From NCBI GenBank assembly GCA_018398765.1, contig JAHBMJ010003798.1, positions 1 through 64,000 on the forward strand: a DNA stretch of 64,000 bases. The letters are read 5' to 3'. This document shows, in pieces, positions 39,841 to 52,201 of the stretch. The DNA comes from Chromera velia (Eukaryota; Sar; Chromeraceae). The stretch's first letter is position 1, and each line of letters starts with the position of its first letter. The notes under the pieces are model-generated. The model saw nothing but the letters and a program-made list of their open reading frames with translations. It ran no database searches and was not told where the DNA came from. Made by a program: the position numbers and the translations under genes.

Positions 39841-42604
39841 TTTTTGGTAAGCACTTTGACCAGTGAAGAAAGTTCTGGTACATTTCTTCTCGTTCCCTCC
39901 GTTCCTCAATTTATTTTTCCTTTCTTGCTTGGGGGCGGGGCACGTTGATCGCGGTCGATTCGTCGGGCATGTGGGGAGCCTCAGGGTTCTGGGCGGGGAT
40001 GCATGGTTGATTGCCCATAGCACCTGTCATCAGGAGGATTCAAAAGGGTGGTTCGTAGAGGTGGTTGTCCATCTCTGTTGCGTCGAAGAATGGAGGTCGA
40101 AGCTTGAAAAAATGACGTAAGGGGTGATGGGTTGCAGCAACAAAAAGACCGAAGTCTTCGTAGCTGTGACGAATGTGCGCGCAATGCCATCTGAAAAGTG
40201 AACTCTCAAATCGAAACAACTGTGCAAGGACTGCAGGTTGAAGGCCGGATTTGATTGAAGTGAGTTGGAGATGGAGTTGTATATGCCCGAGCAGCTCTGC
40301 ATTCGTGCATCTCGGCCTCGGATATTGGAAGAAAAGAATCTGATGCATGGGCATGAATCTGTCGTTGAATCAGATGAGAGCTTAAAGCCAAGAAGGGAGG
40401 GGAGGAGATGAATGGGGGGGGGCTTTTCATCGCCATACCCTAGGGAGCAGCACTTCAGGATGGTTACTAAAAATATTAAGTGGTTTTAACACCCCCCTCT
40501 ATCAATATATATCATTAAGCTAGCACCTTAAAAGTGTTACCAATCGATTGTTTAGCTTAAGTTACTTTTAAAAATGTCTCAACCAGCTTGAAACACTTTA
40601 TGCCAGTGGTTCAAAGTTCTTGAACAATTACATGATTTCGATGTGTCTAGGGTTGCCAATTTTTCCTGTGGTAAAGCGAGTTGATTACCGGTCAACCGGT
40701 AATTACCAGTAGAGTGGCTGGTCACTGGTAAAAAGTTTAGTAAAGGCTGTAGGGATAAAGTATAATTCAAAACCATAGTTTAAAAAATCTATTTATGATA
40801 ATAAGCATTTTTTAAAGCATTTTGAGTTATTTGTTCGTTCATTTACACGGTCTAACTAGGTTTGACAGTCATTTACATGTTGTAAATTAAGTTATCTATG
40901 GTTTAAGTGAGATATTAAAAGGCAGCCATGCTGTTTTAAATAATAAAACTGGAAAGACGGATTGCCATTGGCCTTAATAGCATCTCAGTAGCATGTTGAT
41001 GACCAAAAACGGTACACAATCCGCACAACTCGCCTCCACCAACACTCTTGTGTGCCGCCATGCACACTATATTTATATAGGCACCATGCAAGTGTGATGC
41101 AACAAATTGGACAACCTCGAAGGTGAGCACGTCCTCTCAAAAGAGATTTTCACATCTTAGGGCCAGGCTATCTGCTAGCTGCCTCTTTACCTCCGCAACA
41201 ACTACCGCTTCCGGTTTATAGACCTCCGAACCAGACAGACAAGTGCAGACAAACAACATATTTTTTAAAAAATCTTAATTTGATTCCTAAAAGTGCCAAA
41301 AACGTTGAACTTGAAAGAAGTCTTTAAAACTAAAGAATAGGAGTTGCGCCACAGGCGAATTTTTTTTTTTTTGAGCTTCATTTTCTCCTCATTTTTTTCT
41401 AGTAAAACTTAGGTAAACGGAGTCCATTACTGGTAATCCGGTAATTACCGGTAGAAAGGGGTCGTTACCAGACAAAAAAGCAACCCTGAATCATGTGTCG
41501 CTTCAACATTTGATAAAAAGGCCTCTAACCGAGTAATCTGTAACCATTTTTGATCCCTAATAAAAAGTGAGTAACCATCCACTATAATACACTATAAAAT
41601 CTTTAAACATGTTTTAAACAAGTTTTAAACACTTTTTAGGATGGACTTTGAATGATGGTTACTGACCTAAAATGGTCTTTAACCAAGTAACCCATAATAT
41701 CACGAAGCGACTGTCACATGTATTTAACCCCCATAACCTATAACAAAACGAATAACCCCTATCAAAATTTTGTGTTTTTTCAAAGAAACTCGTCAAGCCA
41801 CACCTGAAAAATGGTTGGTTACTAAAAAATTTAACAAAATTTTTACTTTTTTTGGTCATATCAGCTCGAAAATCTAGTATACACACCAGAAGTGCTGCCC
41901 CCTAAGCCATACCTACACGACATATGAATTGATATCACAAATGGGGAGGGAGTTGTGGAGTGCCTAACCAAATGGAAATAGGACGGTCACCGACTTCGAG
42001 ATGTGCCTTCTTGAAAGCAAAAGCTTGTATTAGTGATTTGCCAATGGAATTAAACGACAGAGGGGGCAGTGATGGTGAGACGCGTCTGATTCAGGGGGCC
42101 CGGCTCTTGTTTCTTGAAGTGAAAGACCGTTGACAGCTGTTGGGTCTCAATCTTGAGAAAAGACAGTCGAATCTGGCCCTTCGCTCCCTTTATGTCTGTG
42201 AAAAAAATCCATATACATGCGTGTTTTGTAACGGTGTCTGTAAGATGGTTGGGGGCAAACAGCAATGCGACCTAAGACTTCGACTGGAATGTCTAGTGGA
42301 AACGTACATGAGACAATATTAGAATATTAAAGTGTGTTTAGCTCTATTTGCCCATTGCAATTTCATTTTCGCTGTGCTGGTTTCTTTGAAAAAGACCTGG
42401 AAAGACCTGTTCATTTCATTTGTTTTGATGGGCCGATTTGAATTCGATTGCTGCTATCGATCATGCATCTATATGCTCAATTTCTAACTTTTTTCAACTA
42501 CAGGGTAATTCAATTAATTGGAGGTGTACAATAGAAAGAAAGAAAGAAAGAAACAAAAAAAAAAAGAAAGAAAGAAAGAAAGAAAGACAGAAGAAAAGAA
42601 AAGA

Positions 42605-42825
42605 AGGACCATCCGCTTTTCCACAGTTCTGCATGCTCTTGCAAACCACTCTCTGCTACTTGAATTAAGCTTCTTCCTTGAAGTTCATGCTCTGGAACTT
42701 CAAGGTCATCTCTGTACTGGTTTGTCAGCATCTTGAAATTTCGAAGCGTTTGTACAGTCGCGTTGCCGTCCCTTCTTTTTTTCTTTTTAGCTCATTGGCA
42801 AGTCAAAACTGTGGCCTGGTCCTTC
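42605..42825. repeat. Dispersed repeat, copy 2
   Basis: Diverged copy of 39600-39840. It is preceded by a GAAA microsatellite (42534-42606). Confidence 0.6.
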
Positions 42826-44329
42826 TTTGTGGGTCTCAGTGGAGAAGGGTACGTCTCAGACTGGGGTTTTTCTTTTTAACGTCCATTTTTGCCCCTCACT
42901 TTCTGTCTCCTTCCTTCTGTATAGGGGTTGGGGTCCGTCTCGGATGGATGTGGGAAAGGTCAAGGGGTTGGAAGAGTCTAGTTCAATTCTTCATGGCCAT
43001 AATTCTGTTGATCAGTACTTTCTAACGGCCTCCAATTCACTTGGAGTGGCCTTGGAAATGGCATTGTCTCGGTTTGCCGTGAATGACCTTAAGAACTTTT
43101 CCCCATCCATTCCCCTATCTGGTTTCTTTTTTGACTCTGTGAATCTTTCAGCATATCAAAGCCGTTTTGCATTCCCCGTTCCTTGTTTTTTCATACACCT
43201 TTTCTTGTACTATAAAAGTTTCATCTAGAAAGACGTCTACTATAAACTAAGAAGAATGGTCATGTTTAATTTAAAGGTGTGCACGAAATCACCTGCTTCT
43301 CTTTGAACTTGTGCAAATTTCTTTCTGGCTTCATCTACCTCAGTCTTGAACTCAATATTGCCGGAGCTCATTCATGCTGACCTCTGGTTAAAGTTGATTT
43401 CTATACTTGAGGGGGNGGGGGGGGGGGGGTGTCTAAACGGGAAAACACCAAAGCATTCTCTTGACTTGAAGAAGGCCGTTCTTCTCCTGGATGGCCGGGC
43501 ACGTTTAAACGTCTCTTACCCGGAAGCAATTCAGGGTGGGAGTTGTACTGTTTAACTTGTACAGAAAGAATTCTTCAGAGCCTTCTTGAATTGAAAAATC
43601 AATTGGAATCCAATTAAAAATCCAATTTCTAGTCATTTTTTTCTCGTTTAATTTATAGTTTAAGATAAAACTATGTTTATGCATAGCGTTAACAACATTT
43701 AATTGTTTTGTTCATACTACAAAAACTTTGTAACATATAGCATAACATAGCGTAAATAAAGTTTTTAATATAAGTAAAGTTTTTAAAATATATTTTTAAT
43801 TGGTTCGGATTTGATTTTAATTAAAAAATTTCCAATTTAAACCATAGGCTAGACCGTATAGCCTTGTTACGTAGGTGATTTCGGATTCGCAAATTGGACT
43901 AGAAATTGGATTTTGAATTAATTCAAAATCCAAATTTTGAATTATATTTTAAAATATTAAATATTTATGCACAGCTGATTGATATTTAGATTTGAAATCT
44001 TTGAGTTTTGAAATGCTTATATGTAAAAATACCCAGAAAAATATAGCTTTGCATACTAAGTTTTTTATACATAAAAAAAATGTTTCTGGATTTCTAAATT
44101 GTTTGAAATTCAGAATTTGGGATTCGAAATTGCCAATAGTATAAGCATTCCAATTGTTTCATTGTTTCAATTACTCCTAAATGCATCAAAATGCGATGGG
44201 ATGAGCAATCTAGTGAGCAATTGTCAACACTACAAAACAACTAGAATTCATACTTTATGGGCTGATGCATTATTACTTGTAAGTCCTTGATTTAAAATCA
44301 TTAATTTTTCTAAGCGAATTTCTAGTATG

Positions 44330-45649
44330 AAAGTGTGCTTCCTTCTGTGCCGGGGCCTTCACGGGTCCCTTTTCCTGCTGCGAGTGCATGTTCTGGGAGT
44401 TGGCTCTTGAGAAAGAAAGGACAGCGCTCGACCTTCCCTGAAGAGGACGAGGGGGGTTTCTCTCCACGGGGGCTGGGGTCTTTGGCTGTGGTTGGGCCTT
44501 CTGCCTCAACAGAGCGTTGAACTTCGATCTCCTGCATGGACACACATGCACAGAAAAAACAACGGGGGAGAGAAAATTCAAAAACAAGCAGAAAGGCGCA
44601 TGGAAACCTCAAAGTCAGGATGAGAGGGAGGGTAGAGCATGGGCAACGATCTGAACGTGTGCCAGAGAGAGAAGGAGAAACGTTTGGCAAGACGGACGGG
44701 GAAAAAGCAAGAAAGCGGGATTCCTGACTGTCTCAGTTGCAGCAAAACGGACCTCATGTCCTCGAGGTTTTTCGTTTTCATTGCTAGCGCCTGGGTCTTC
44801 TCATTCAGTCATTCTTGCGGTTTGTTCTTTTCCCGCTTCGTCAGATCCTCCCTGCCTCTGCAAAATATGCATGCAGGGCAAAAAACAAGAAGGCAAAACG
44901 ATCAAGAAGAGGCGGCAAGAGAAGCAGGCGAACAAGGAGAACAACGACCAGAAGGAATGAGTGACAGACTCAATGAGCAACAAACCGGCAGGGGTGGAAG
45001 GAAAACGATTGTTGGACGCAGGGAGGGGGGGAAGGAGAAGGGAAAGGCAGGGAGGGAGGCGTGAACAAAGATGATTTGCCTCCTAAAGTTCCTTTCTCTC
45101 AGTGACATATACGTTCCAAAACCAGCTGCAGACCTTTCGGGCCGCTGTAAGTTGTGCCTCCAGTCGTTATTTTCCGCTTCATTGAGTCTCTGCCGGTCTC
45201 TGCAGGGAGTTGATCTTTGCTCGTTCCTGGCCGAGCTCAGCTGTGAGAGTCGCCCGTTGCCCCTGCTCTTGAAGGAGCTGGGGCTGAAGATGACTGTGGA
45301 TGGCCGTCCGGTCCGCGACCTGTTCTTGAAGAGACGGGAGGGAATTGCAGAGAAGCGAGAGCTCCTCCCTCTCTACATCATCCAGCTAGAGGGAGAGGAA
45401 AGAATTCGATCGAGACGATCTGGGCGCCCTCGTTCTCGTTCTCTTCTGCCTCTTGGGGATCGCCTCCTTCACCCTCCCTGAACTGCCGCTCTTCTTCGTC
45501 GGCTCTCTCCCTTCCAGCGCGTCTGAGTGCCTCCCGCTTCTCCCTCAATTCTGCCTCGTGGGCCTCTCCCCGACTTTCAAGGGACCTCCTGATACCTGCG
45601 CTCTGCCCTCTTGCTTCACGTGTGTGGGGCGCCGTAAGGTCCCGTCGCT
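44330..45649 (-). CDS. Coiled-coil protein gene, interrupted by an in-frame TGA
   Basis: Unrecognised structural protein. Exon 45649-45417 follows a gtgcag acceptor and is a charged helix (HEAELREKREALRRAGRER), ending ENEGAQI. A 31-nt intron (45416-45386, gtctcg to ccctctag) joins in phase to LDDVEREELSLL and a long Gln-rich coiled coil (LQEQVADRTAIHSHL; RATLTAELGQERAKINSL). A later exon near 44850-44733 reads REDLTKREKNKPQE, then TGA (44811-44809), then LNEKTQALAMKTKNLEDMRS in the same frame. The exon near 44540-44330 is Pro/Gln/Lys-rich (LLRQKAQPQPKTPAPVERN) and ends AQKEAHFHT. The start is probably further upstream. The TGA may be a nonsense change (CGA to TGA), so the gene may be decaying. 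Confidence 0.5.
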
Positions 45650-46128
45650 GCACTCACAGGAGAAAAAGAAGAAGAGCGGGAGAGAAAGAAGAGCGGTGCA
45701 TGAGTGAGGGCACAAATGCACAATAGCCGACGGCAACGTCAAAGGAGGCAGAAGTGCTAGCACAGACTGAGAAGGAGAGATGCTACCTGTACGTGTGACG
45801 AAGTGGATCGCCAAGAGAGGAGAATACCGCAAAATCACGTGCACAAACACATACACACACAGAGACGGGGAAAGTGGGAGAGAAGAGAAACGAGAGAGAG
45901 ATCGACAGAGAGATCGAGAGAGTGATCATGAGTGCAGAAACGCCAACCTGAGAAAAGAGAGCTCTCTCTTCGTTTCCTTCAGTTGCATGCTTGTTGAGGT
46001 AAGTCGGGAAGGGTATTCACGTTTCGACAATGGTTGAACAGAGTCGTGTACTGATGAGCCCGGAGCGCGGCCAAGGGAAGTCCCCTTCTCGCTTCCCGTG
46101 TGGCCTCTTTTTTGAGAGGGAAAGGTAA

Positions 46129-46806
46129 TCACAGACCCGCACGGAAGGGAGGAGTTGCAGAGCTACACACTCTTTGCAACCTGCTTCCCTTCATTGTGTG
46201 AGCCCGGACGTCCCCTTCTCCCTTTCCCGCCTTGGAGCTCAGAGTTGTCTGATGGAGCCGCACGGGCGTCGCAGATGGGTGAGGTCTGGCGGTGGTCCGC
46301 GGGGTTTGGGAAGCGGGGTCAGGCGTCCACTGTCGCGGCATTCCTCCAGGCACTGTCGTTGCAGCGGGTGTCGCAGTCTGTCTCCCAACTGAGGGAGGCG
46401 CCTAGTGCTGGTGCTTCACGATGAAGGGGGGGGGGAGAGGCGCAATGTAGGAGGTAGACTCAGTAACTCGCTTGGATATTTGGAGGGTCATGTACGCGGC
46501 ATTCTCTGCATGCCCGAACGCTGCCGTCTCTTGGGTCTCCTGTTGTTCGACCACAGCAGGCGTGGGGGGCATGAGGAAGTCCGTAGCAACCGTGGCCTTG
46601 GGGAGTTCTGCTGTGTTGTTCTTTGTAGCTGTCGCGCTCTCGACCTGCTGCTTCCTCGTGTTGTTTGGTGGGGGGAGTGACTGGCGGACGTGCGCTTTCT
46701 TCTGTGGCGGGGCCTTCACGGGTCCCTTTCCCTGCTGCGAGTGCATGTTCTGGGAGTTGGTTCTTGAGAAAGTATGGGCAGCTCTCGACCTTCCCTGAAG
46801 AGGACG
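46129..46806 (-). pseudogene. Pro/Gln-rich exon copy (partial duplicate of 44330-44440)
   Basis: The frame begins with a near copy of the 44.4-kb exon (SRTNSQNMHSQQGKGPVKAP) and continues as a Pro/Thr/Gln-rich stretch (LPPPNNTRKQQVESATATK) to a stop at 46402. A second frame at 46353-46129 continues with TPRTTARPHPSATPVR. The frame change and the lack of clear splice sites suggest a broken copy, or an exon whose junctions I could not find. Confidence 0.4.
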
Positions 46807-46979
46807 GCGTACAGGGAAATTAATTCCAACGCCTAGACACGCAGCTAAGCCTTATGGCTTTTTTTTTTTTCCTCCTCCCTCCCTTCCTCCCTTCCTCCCT
46901 CCCTCCACCCCTTCCTATCCACTGATTGGGAAGAAGATGAGAACGCAAGATCCTCAGACCGCTTTGTGACAGGCGAACA

Positions 46980-47353
46980 GAGAAATTAATCCCAACGCCT
47001 AGACACGCAGCTAAGCCTGAAGCCTCATTGCCTGGGCGCAGAGCGTTGTAGTGTGTGGGGGTCATGAGTCGGTGGGGGCGGAGGAACTGGCCGTGGGGCG
47101 GCATCCACTGCGCCGGGGTAAGAGGTTGGGGTCGTCTGGTGGACCCGCACGGGCGTCGCAGATGGGTGAGGTCAGGCGGCGGTCCGCGGGGTTTGGGAAG
47201 CGGGGTCAGGCGTCCACTGTCGCGCATTCTTCCAGTCACTGTCGTTGCAGCGGGTGTCGCAGTCTGTCTCCCGACTGAGGGAGGCGCCTGATGCTGCTGT
47301 TGCACGATGAAGGGCAGAGGAAGAGGCGCAATGTAGGAGGTACGATCAGTCAC
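46980..47353 (-). pseudogene. Second Pro/Gln-rich exon copy (duplicate of 46240-46450)
   Basis: Nucleotide-level duplicate of the neighbouring copy. Both contain GGGCGTCGCAGATGGGTGAG, GGGTTTGGGAAGCGGGGTCA and TGTCGTTGCAGCGGGTGTCG in the same order. The minus-strand frame reads YIAPLPLPFIVQQQHQAPP then PATP-rich sequence. Orientation and order show a direct duplication. Confidence 0.45.
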
Positions 47354-47429
47354 CGGCGCCCAGACGGAAGAAACAAGGAAACGATTTTGGGAGATCTTTC
47401 TGTGTTTGTTTAGCCGACGCCGAAGACTC

Positions 47430-47670
47430 CGAACCAGTTGTTCATTCGCACGGGCGGTCTGAAGCTTCCTTCATTCATTCACTCAATGGTACTTTTTGTC
47501 GAGCGACAGGCAGAGAGCTCAAAAGAAAACAAACACGAAAAGAAAACAAAAGACTCGCGCTTGGCAATGTGCCTCTCGTCTCCTACTGAAAGCCGAACAA
47601 CCCCCATTGCATGCTCCAATCGACTGATAAAATCAGGTTTCGATCTTTGTTCGGGTAGGCTTCGTCACTC
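47430..47670. repeat. Direct duplication, copy 1
   Basis: Nearly identical to 48962-49200. Both start CACGG-CGGTCTGAAGCTTCC and run through CTCAATGGT-CTTTTTGTCGA, AGACTCGCGCTTG-CAATG and GCATGCTCCAATCGACTGAT to GGGTAGGCTTCGTCACTCTT. Confidence 0.85.
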
Positions 47671-50600
47671 TTCTGTATGCCTGTGTGCAACTCTTTGTGC
47701 GTGCCTCCACATTGCGGTGAAAAGCACGCACAGAAGCTCAAGCTCATTGGCTTTTCCAGGTCGAAGCATGAGATGAAAGCGAGGCAGCGACGAGAGAGAG
47801 AAAAAGAAAGCGGGTCGTCAGATGACCGTAAACAACTCAGAACCCTACCCGTGCATGCTGTTGATCGAGCACAGGCATGCCATGCAACCTAGGCGCACCA
47901 CATCGATTGCAACCTGCTCTTTAAACCATTTCTCTACTTTCTGCTTCCACCATCATCATCATGACTGGTGCGTGTATCCTTCCTTTGCACAGCTGATCGA
48001 CCTCATGGGATGACGCTGTTTGATGCTTAATACTTTTTGAGTGCCTTTGAAAGAAACGATATCAAGATAACTCCACTTCTCTGTCCTCCTTCTGAGGCTC
48101 AGCCCCTTTCTCCCTCTTTCTTCTTTCTTCTCTTTCTCTTTCTCTTTCTTGCGGGCAGAAAAAGGACAAGGAGAAAGCAGGAAGGAGCCAAGGGCGGTTG
48201 CATGGAGTCTGTCAAATGCAGGAGGGAACCCTTCGGGAGACAGGAGTGTGCCCTCCTTACTTGGTCGTCGTTTGACATCTTTCTCTTTCAGGATGTCCCG
48301 CCTTAAATTGAAAAGAAAAGAAAACAAGGGAAAGAAAATACATACGACGCGACACGACGCGGAACGACAAGAAAGAAAAAGGAAACCACTTGTGGACTTG
48401 CAGTCAGTGTGCACCTGGGAGAAACAAGACGAACAAGGAGACAGGGTGCGTGCATGCTTGTCATTTGCTCAGCTTTCTTTCTTTCTTTTTTGGGTGTAGT
48501 TATATTCAACTGTCAACCTAAAGAGCGCCGCAGAGGCACAGCGACTGAATTCTGGAAGACAGACCTCTTATAACGCATGGTGAATGAAAGGAAAAGAGAC
48601 TGGGCGGAGGGGCGAAGACGGTGGTGAAGATGAAAGAAGAGAAGCGGTTAAACCTTTGCTCTCCAGGCCAGCATGGCCGATAGCGCATTGCAGCCTTCCA
48701 CGCTCCGCAGGCACCCCCCGGTACCTTTGCAGTGTGGTGTGCCAGACGCGGTGAAGCGTCCGGTTTTTCGGCCTATCTTCTCTCTCCAGAACGCACGTAC
48801 GCTATCGGGTGAAATTCCCACTTCTCTTTGGGGGGGACGGAGTGGAGGGAAAAAAGGGAAAGAAACAAAAGAAACGAGGACTTCGTTTAATCTCTCTTGT
48901 CTCAAAGACGAACTTAGACATGCAGGGAAAGCAAAACAGATCATCAGTCTGACTTCGATTGAATCGTTCACTCGCACGGACGGTCTGAAGCTTCCTTCAT
49001 TCATTCACTCAATGGTCCTTTTTGTCGAGCGACAGGCAGAGAGCTCAAAAGAAAAACGAAAAGAAAACAAAAGACTCGCGCTTGACAATGTGCCTCTCGT
49101 CTCCTACTGAAAGCCGAACAACCCCCATTGCATGCTCCAATCGACTGATAAAATTAGGTTTCGCTCTTCGTTCGGGTAGGCTTCGTCACTCTTCTGTATG
49201 CCTGTCTAGCTGTGAAAAGCACGCGTCTTTCTCCGAAGTTCGTTCGGAATGAAACCGAAACAGTTCGACCCCTCTGTCCACATGTCCTCTCGCTTCATTG
49301 AGACAGGAGAAGACTAACAGGCAAAGGACGGTCAAAAAGAAAAAGAGACACACAGACGGACTGCACACACACCGAACAACGAGCTGTGGAGGGGATCGAG
49401 CAATTCCTTCTTTCATTAAAATTTTTTGTTGGCTTCTTTCTTTTACAGTGGGAGGAAAAGAAGCAACAGAGCCCGCAGTCAGAGGCAAAAGGCCGATCGA
49501 TGCATTTGATGCACTTTCAGGAGAACTGCAAGTACACCGACCGGTTTTCTCTTCTTTCATTCTCTCTCTTCATGCAGTTTGCATCCGTCTCCGCAAGTCG
49601 TTACCGCGTCCCTCTTTCAGAGAATGGAACAGAAACCCTTCCAAACGGAAACGAAAGAAAAGAAAATAAACTCTCACGCATTTGAAGGAGGAGAAAAGGT
49701 GATGACAAAAAGAACTTTCTTGCACAGAAAAGAACCAGGGTGAAAGGAAATGCCAAATCAAGCAGTACCACCACATTCTCCCTGACACTGACAGTACCCA
49801 AGAAGAACTACTGCATGACGAGAGGCGTGAAGCATGCATTCTTTTGAATTTCGTTGACGCATCCAATGAAACACAAAAGATGCATTCAAGTCAGTGCCCA
49901 GCAACACGTATTGGTACAGCGCGCAGACATGCAATGGAAAAGCGCGTTACAGATACGTATCGAAGTCAAAAGAATAACGCGTGAAAGCGGCATCGATTTG
50001 GAATTCTCGAGGCACACACATGTAGTGGTCATTGTCTCAGCGCAGCCAAACAACCACTTCTCATTGAAAGTCATCAATCACCTCCTTGCATTGAAGCAGA
50101 CACTCACACATGGACTCACAATTACTTTACATGTTCACGCAAAGGGAAAGAGCACATTTCCGAGAGTCGGAAGAGCACTTGACCAAAGAAGTCAGTTGCC
50201 TCCCTCAACTTCATTGCTCTCTCCTCTTTTTCCTACTCATCGTCTGCTCCCGTTTTCCTCCTATTACCAACGTGCAACTTACAAGTCCACTGGCCGGCAA
50301 CTCAGCACCAAACAAGCGGACAGAAGAAAGAGAGGACAGAGACGGGGAAAGAGAAGGAAAACGACCTTAAAAAAAAACTCAATTGTCATTGTACACATCA
50401 GTCGTACAGAAAAAAAGTCAGAAAATAGGGAAGATCTCCATCATGCCCATGCGAGAGTCACAGACAAACCATTGCATGCATTCGATCTACGAACAGCTTA
50501 ACATCCAGATTAGATGCTGCATGCACGATTTGGCAGAGAGCCAGGCTGAGCTACTCTGGGCCGCCTGTTCATACCGTCATCTGCTGCAACGCCTGGATTT

Positions 50601-52201
50601 GAAAGTCACATCATCAACGCACGTACGCGAGAAGGACGCATGGAGTCGTTTTGAATGATGCAGGAAGGAAACGATATGCACTCATTGTTTGTCTCTGCGC
50701 AGCCAGACGGAAAGGCGATGAACAATCCAAAACGTTCAACCAAACAATGATACATGCACCGAAATCAACACATGTGTATGTGTGCAAGCATTGACTGCAC
50801 GATCGCACCTTCAATTTGAAAGGCCGAGAGTTGTATTCCACTTTCTTCTATCAATTTCTGTCTTTCACTGCTCTCCTCTGCCATGAGGGTACCGTTTCTT
50901 GCGGGACTTTCTTCTCCTTTCTCTTCTTTCCCATTGCCCTTTCTCCCCCGCCCCCTTTTCCCTTCCCCTTTCTTTTTCAAGATTTCATGTTCTTTTCGGC
51001 GTTTTTCCTTCATTGCTCTTCGCGTCCTTCTCGAGAGCAGTTACGAGCACCTGACTTGCCTGTTACGATCGAGATCCAAGCACTTGAAGCAAGCAAAAAG
51101 CAGAGGAGGAACATTGAACTGCAAGTTTCAGATCAAAGGAGAGTACTCCAGATGATTGAAACGAAATGGGCATAAAGGGAGAAGAGAGTGACCACGAATT
51201 GCGACTGGCGTGCATTTCCGACCACCCAAGCAGCCAGAGAGAGTTCCCGTGGTTGCAAGGGGTGGGGACACTGCCGAGGGAAGGACGGCCACACTGTGCA
51301 CTCCCGCAGAGGCGTGATGGTGGATCAGTGCTCCTTTGGAGGCGAGACCCCTCTGCCGTCTTTCATTCTCCGCCTGTCTCTTCTCATCGCATTCTGCCAT
51401 CACGGACTGGGGAGGTGGCAAGAGAGTGGGTCTCTCTCTGTCCACGCAGCAGAGCCGTGCGGCCTGATCCCTTTGACAGTCTCCAAGAGGAGGGCGTCGG
51501 AAGGGACACAGAAAGCTCAATTGTTTCGTCAGGACGAGCGGGGAGAGGGGGTGGTTCTGTCGCGCTTGTGTGAGGCAGTTGATGGCAGCAGGGCGGCTCT
51601 TCTTCTTCTGCGCCTTGCATACAGAGGGTCGAAGCCATTACGACTCCTCTTCCTTCGACTGCTAGTGCGTCTCTGTTTTTTTGAAGTTTCAAACTCCCAC
51701 ACACTCTCACCACGGTAAGAAGAGAGAGAGAGTGGCCGTACGAGAAGACACGAGAAGGAGCAACCACTCAAGCCTAATCGCACGTTCCACTCCAACTTGT
51801 CTCCCCTCTCGCCCCCTCCCCCTCTTGCTCCCGCCACAGGCAACAACACCGTCACTTGCCCCCATTCCGCCAGGGGATCCAAATGTCTATCCGACGCTCT
51901 CCTGCATGGGACACAGGTGTGTCTGCAAGCAAACAGGAGAGCAGAAAAAGAAGCGAGCACAAGCACATTTGAATTGAGTTCACTGTAGGATTTTGACTGC
52001 ACAGTGCATGCAGGACCGGACAGGCGGCTGGGCAGACAAGCAGATCAAGAAGGGCTAGAGGCAGAGAGAAACGAAACACTGTCAAATGCCGTCGTGGGCA
52101 GAAGAAATGAGACTTTTTTTCATTCTCACAGCATGAGCCAGATGCGTGTATGAATACATATACGGCGTTGATGATCATGAAAGGAAATGAACCCACAAAG
52201 T
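47671..52201. other. Stretch with only weak coding signals
   Basis: The best open frame is 48673-49110 (plus, MADSALQPSTLRRHPPVPL), whose second half is the duplicated repeat. I do not call it a gene. The reverse frame over the same bases (48648-48820) is also open. A minus-strand fragment near 48300-48190 (KRRPSKEGTLLSPEGFPPAF) and frames at 51384-51700 look exon-like but lack convincing splice junctions. 49200-51100 shows nothing supported. Confidence 0.4.
48962..49200. repeat. Direct duplication, copy 2
   Basis: Second copy of 47430-47670, same orientation, about 1.53 kb away. It forms the 3' part of a plus-strand ORF (48673-49110). Confidence 0.85.

Larger units (their letters stand above)
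39195..44329. other. Repeat-rich, AT-rich region without a supported gene
   Basis: 39195-40430 is mixed-composition DNA downstream of the OAS-like gene. 40450-42420 is AT-rich, with ACCGGTAATTACC-like palindromic segments near 40690 and 41440. 42430-43230 contains a diverged copy of 39600-39840. 43230-44320 is strongly AT-rich with ATTGGAATT/AATTCAAAATCC-like inverted segments. A G run with an undetermined base lies at 43411-43430. Confidence 0.5.

Noticed and set aside
48673-49110. 145-residue plus-strand ORF as a gene
   Set aside because: Its second half is the duplicated repeat also found at 47.43 kb, and its first half is open on both strands. There is no independent support.
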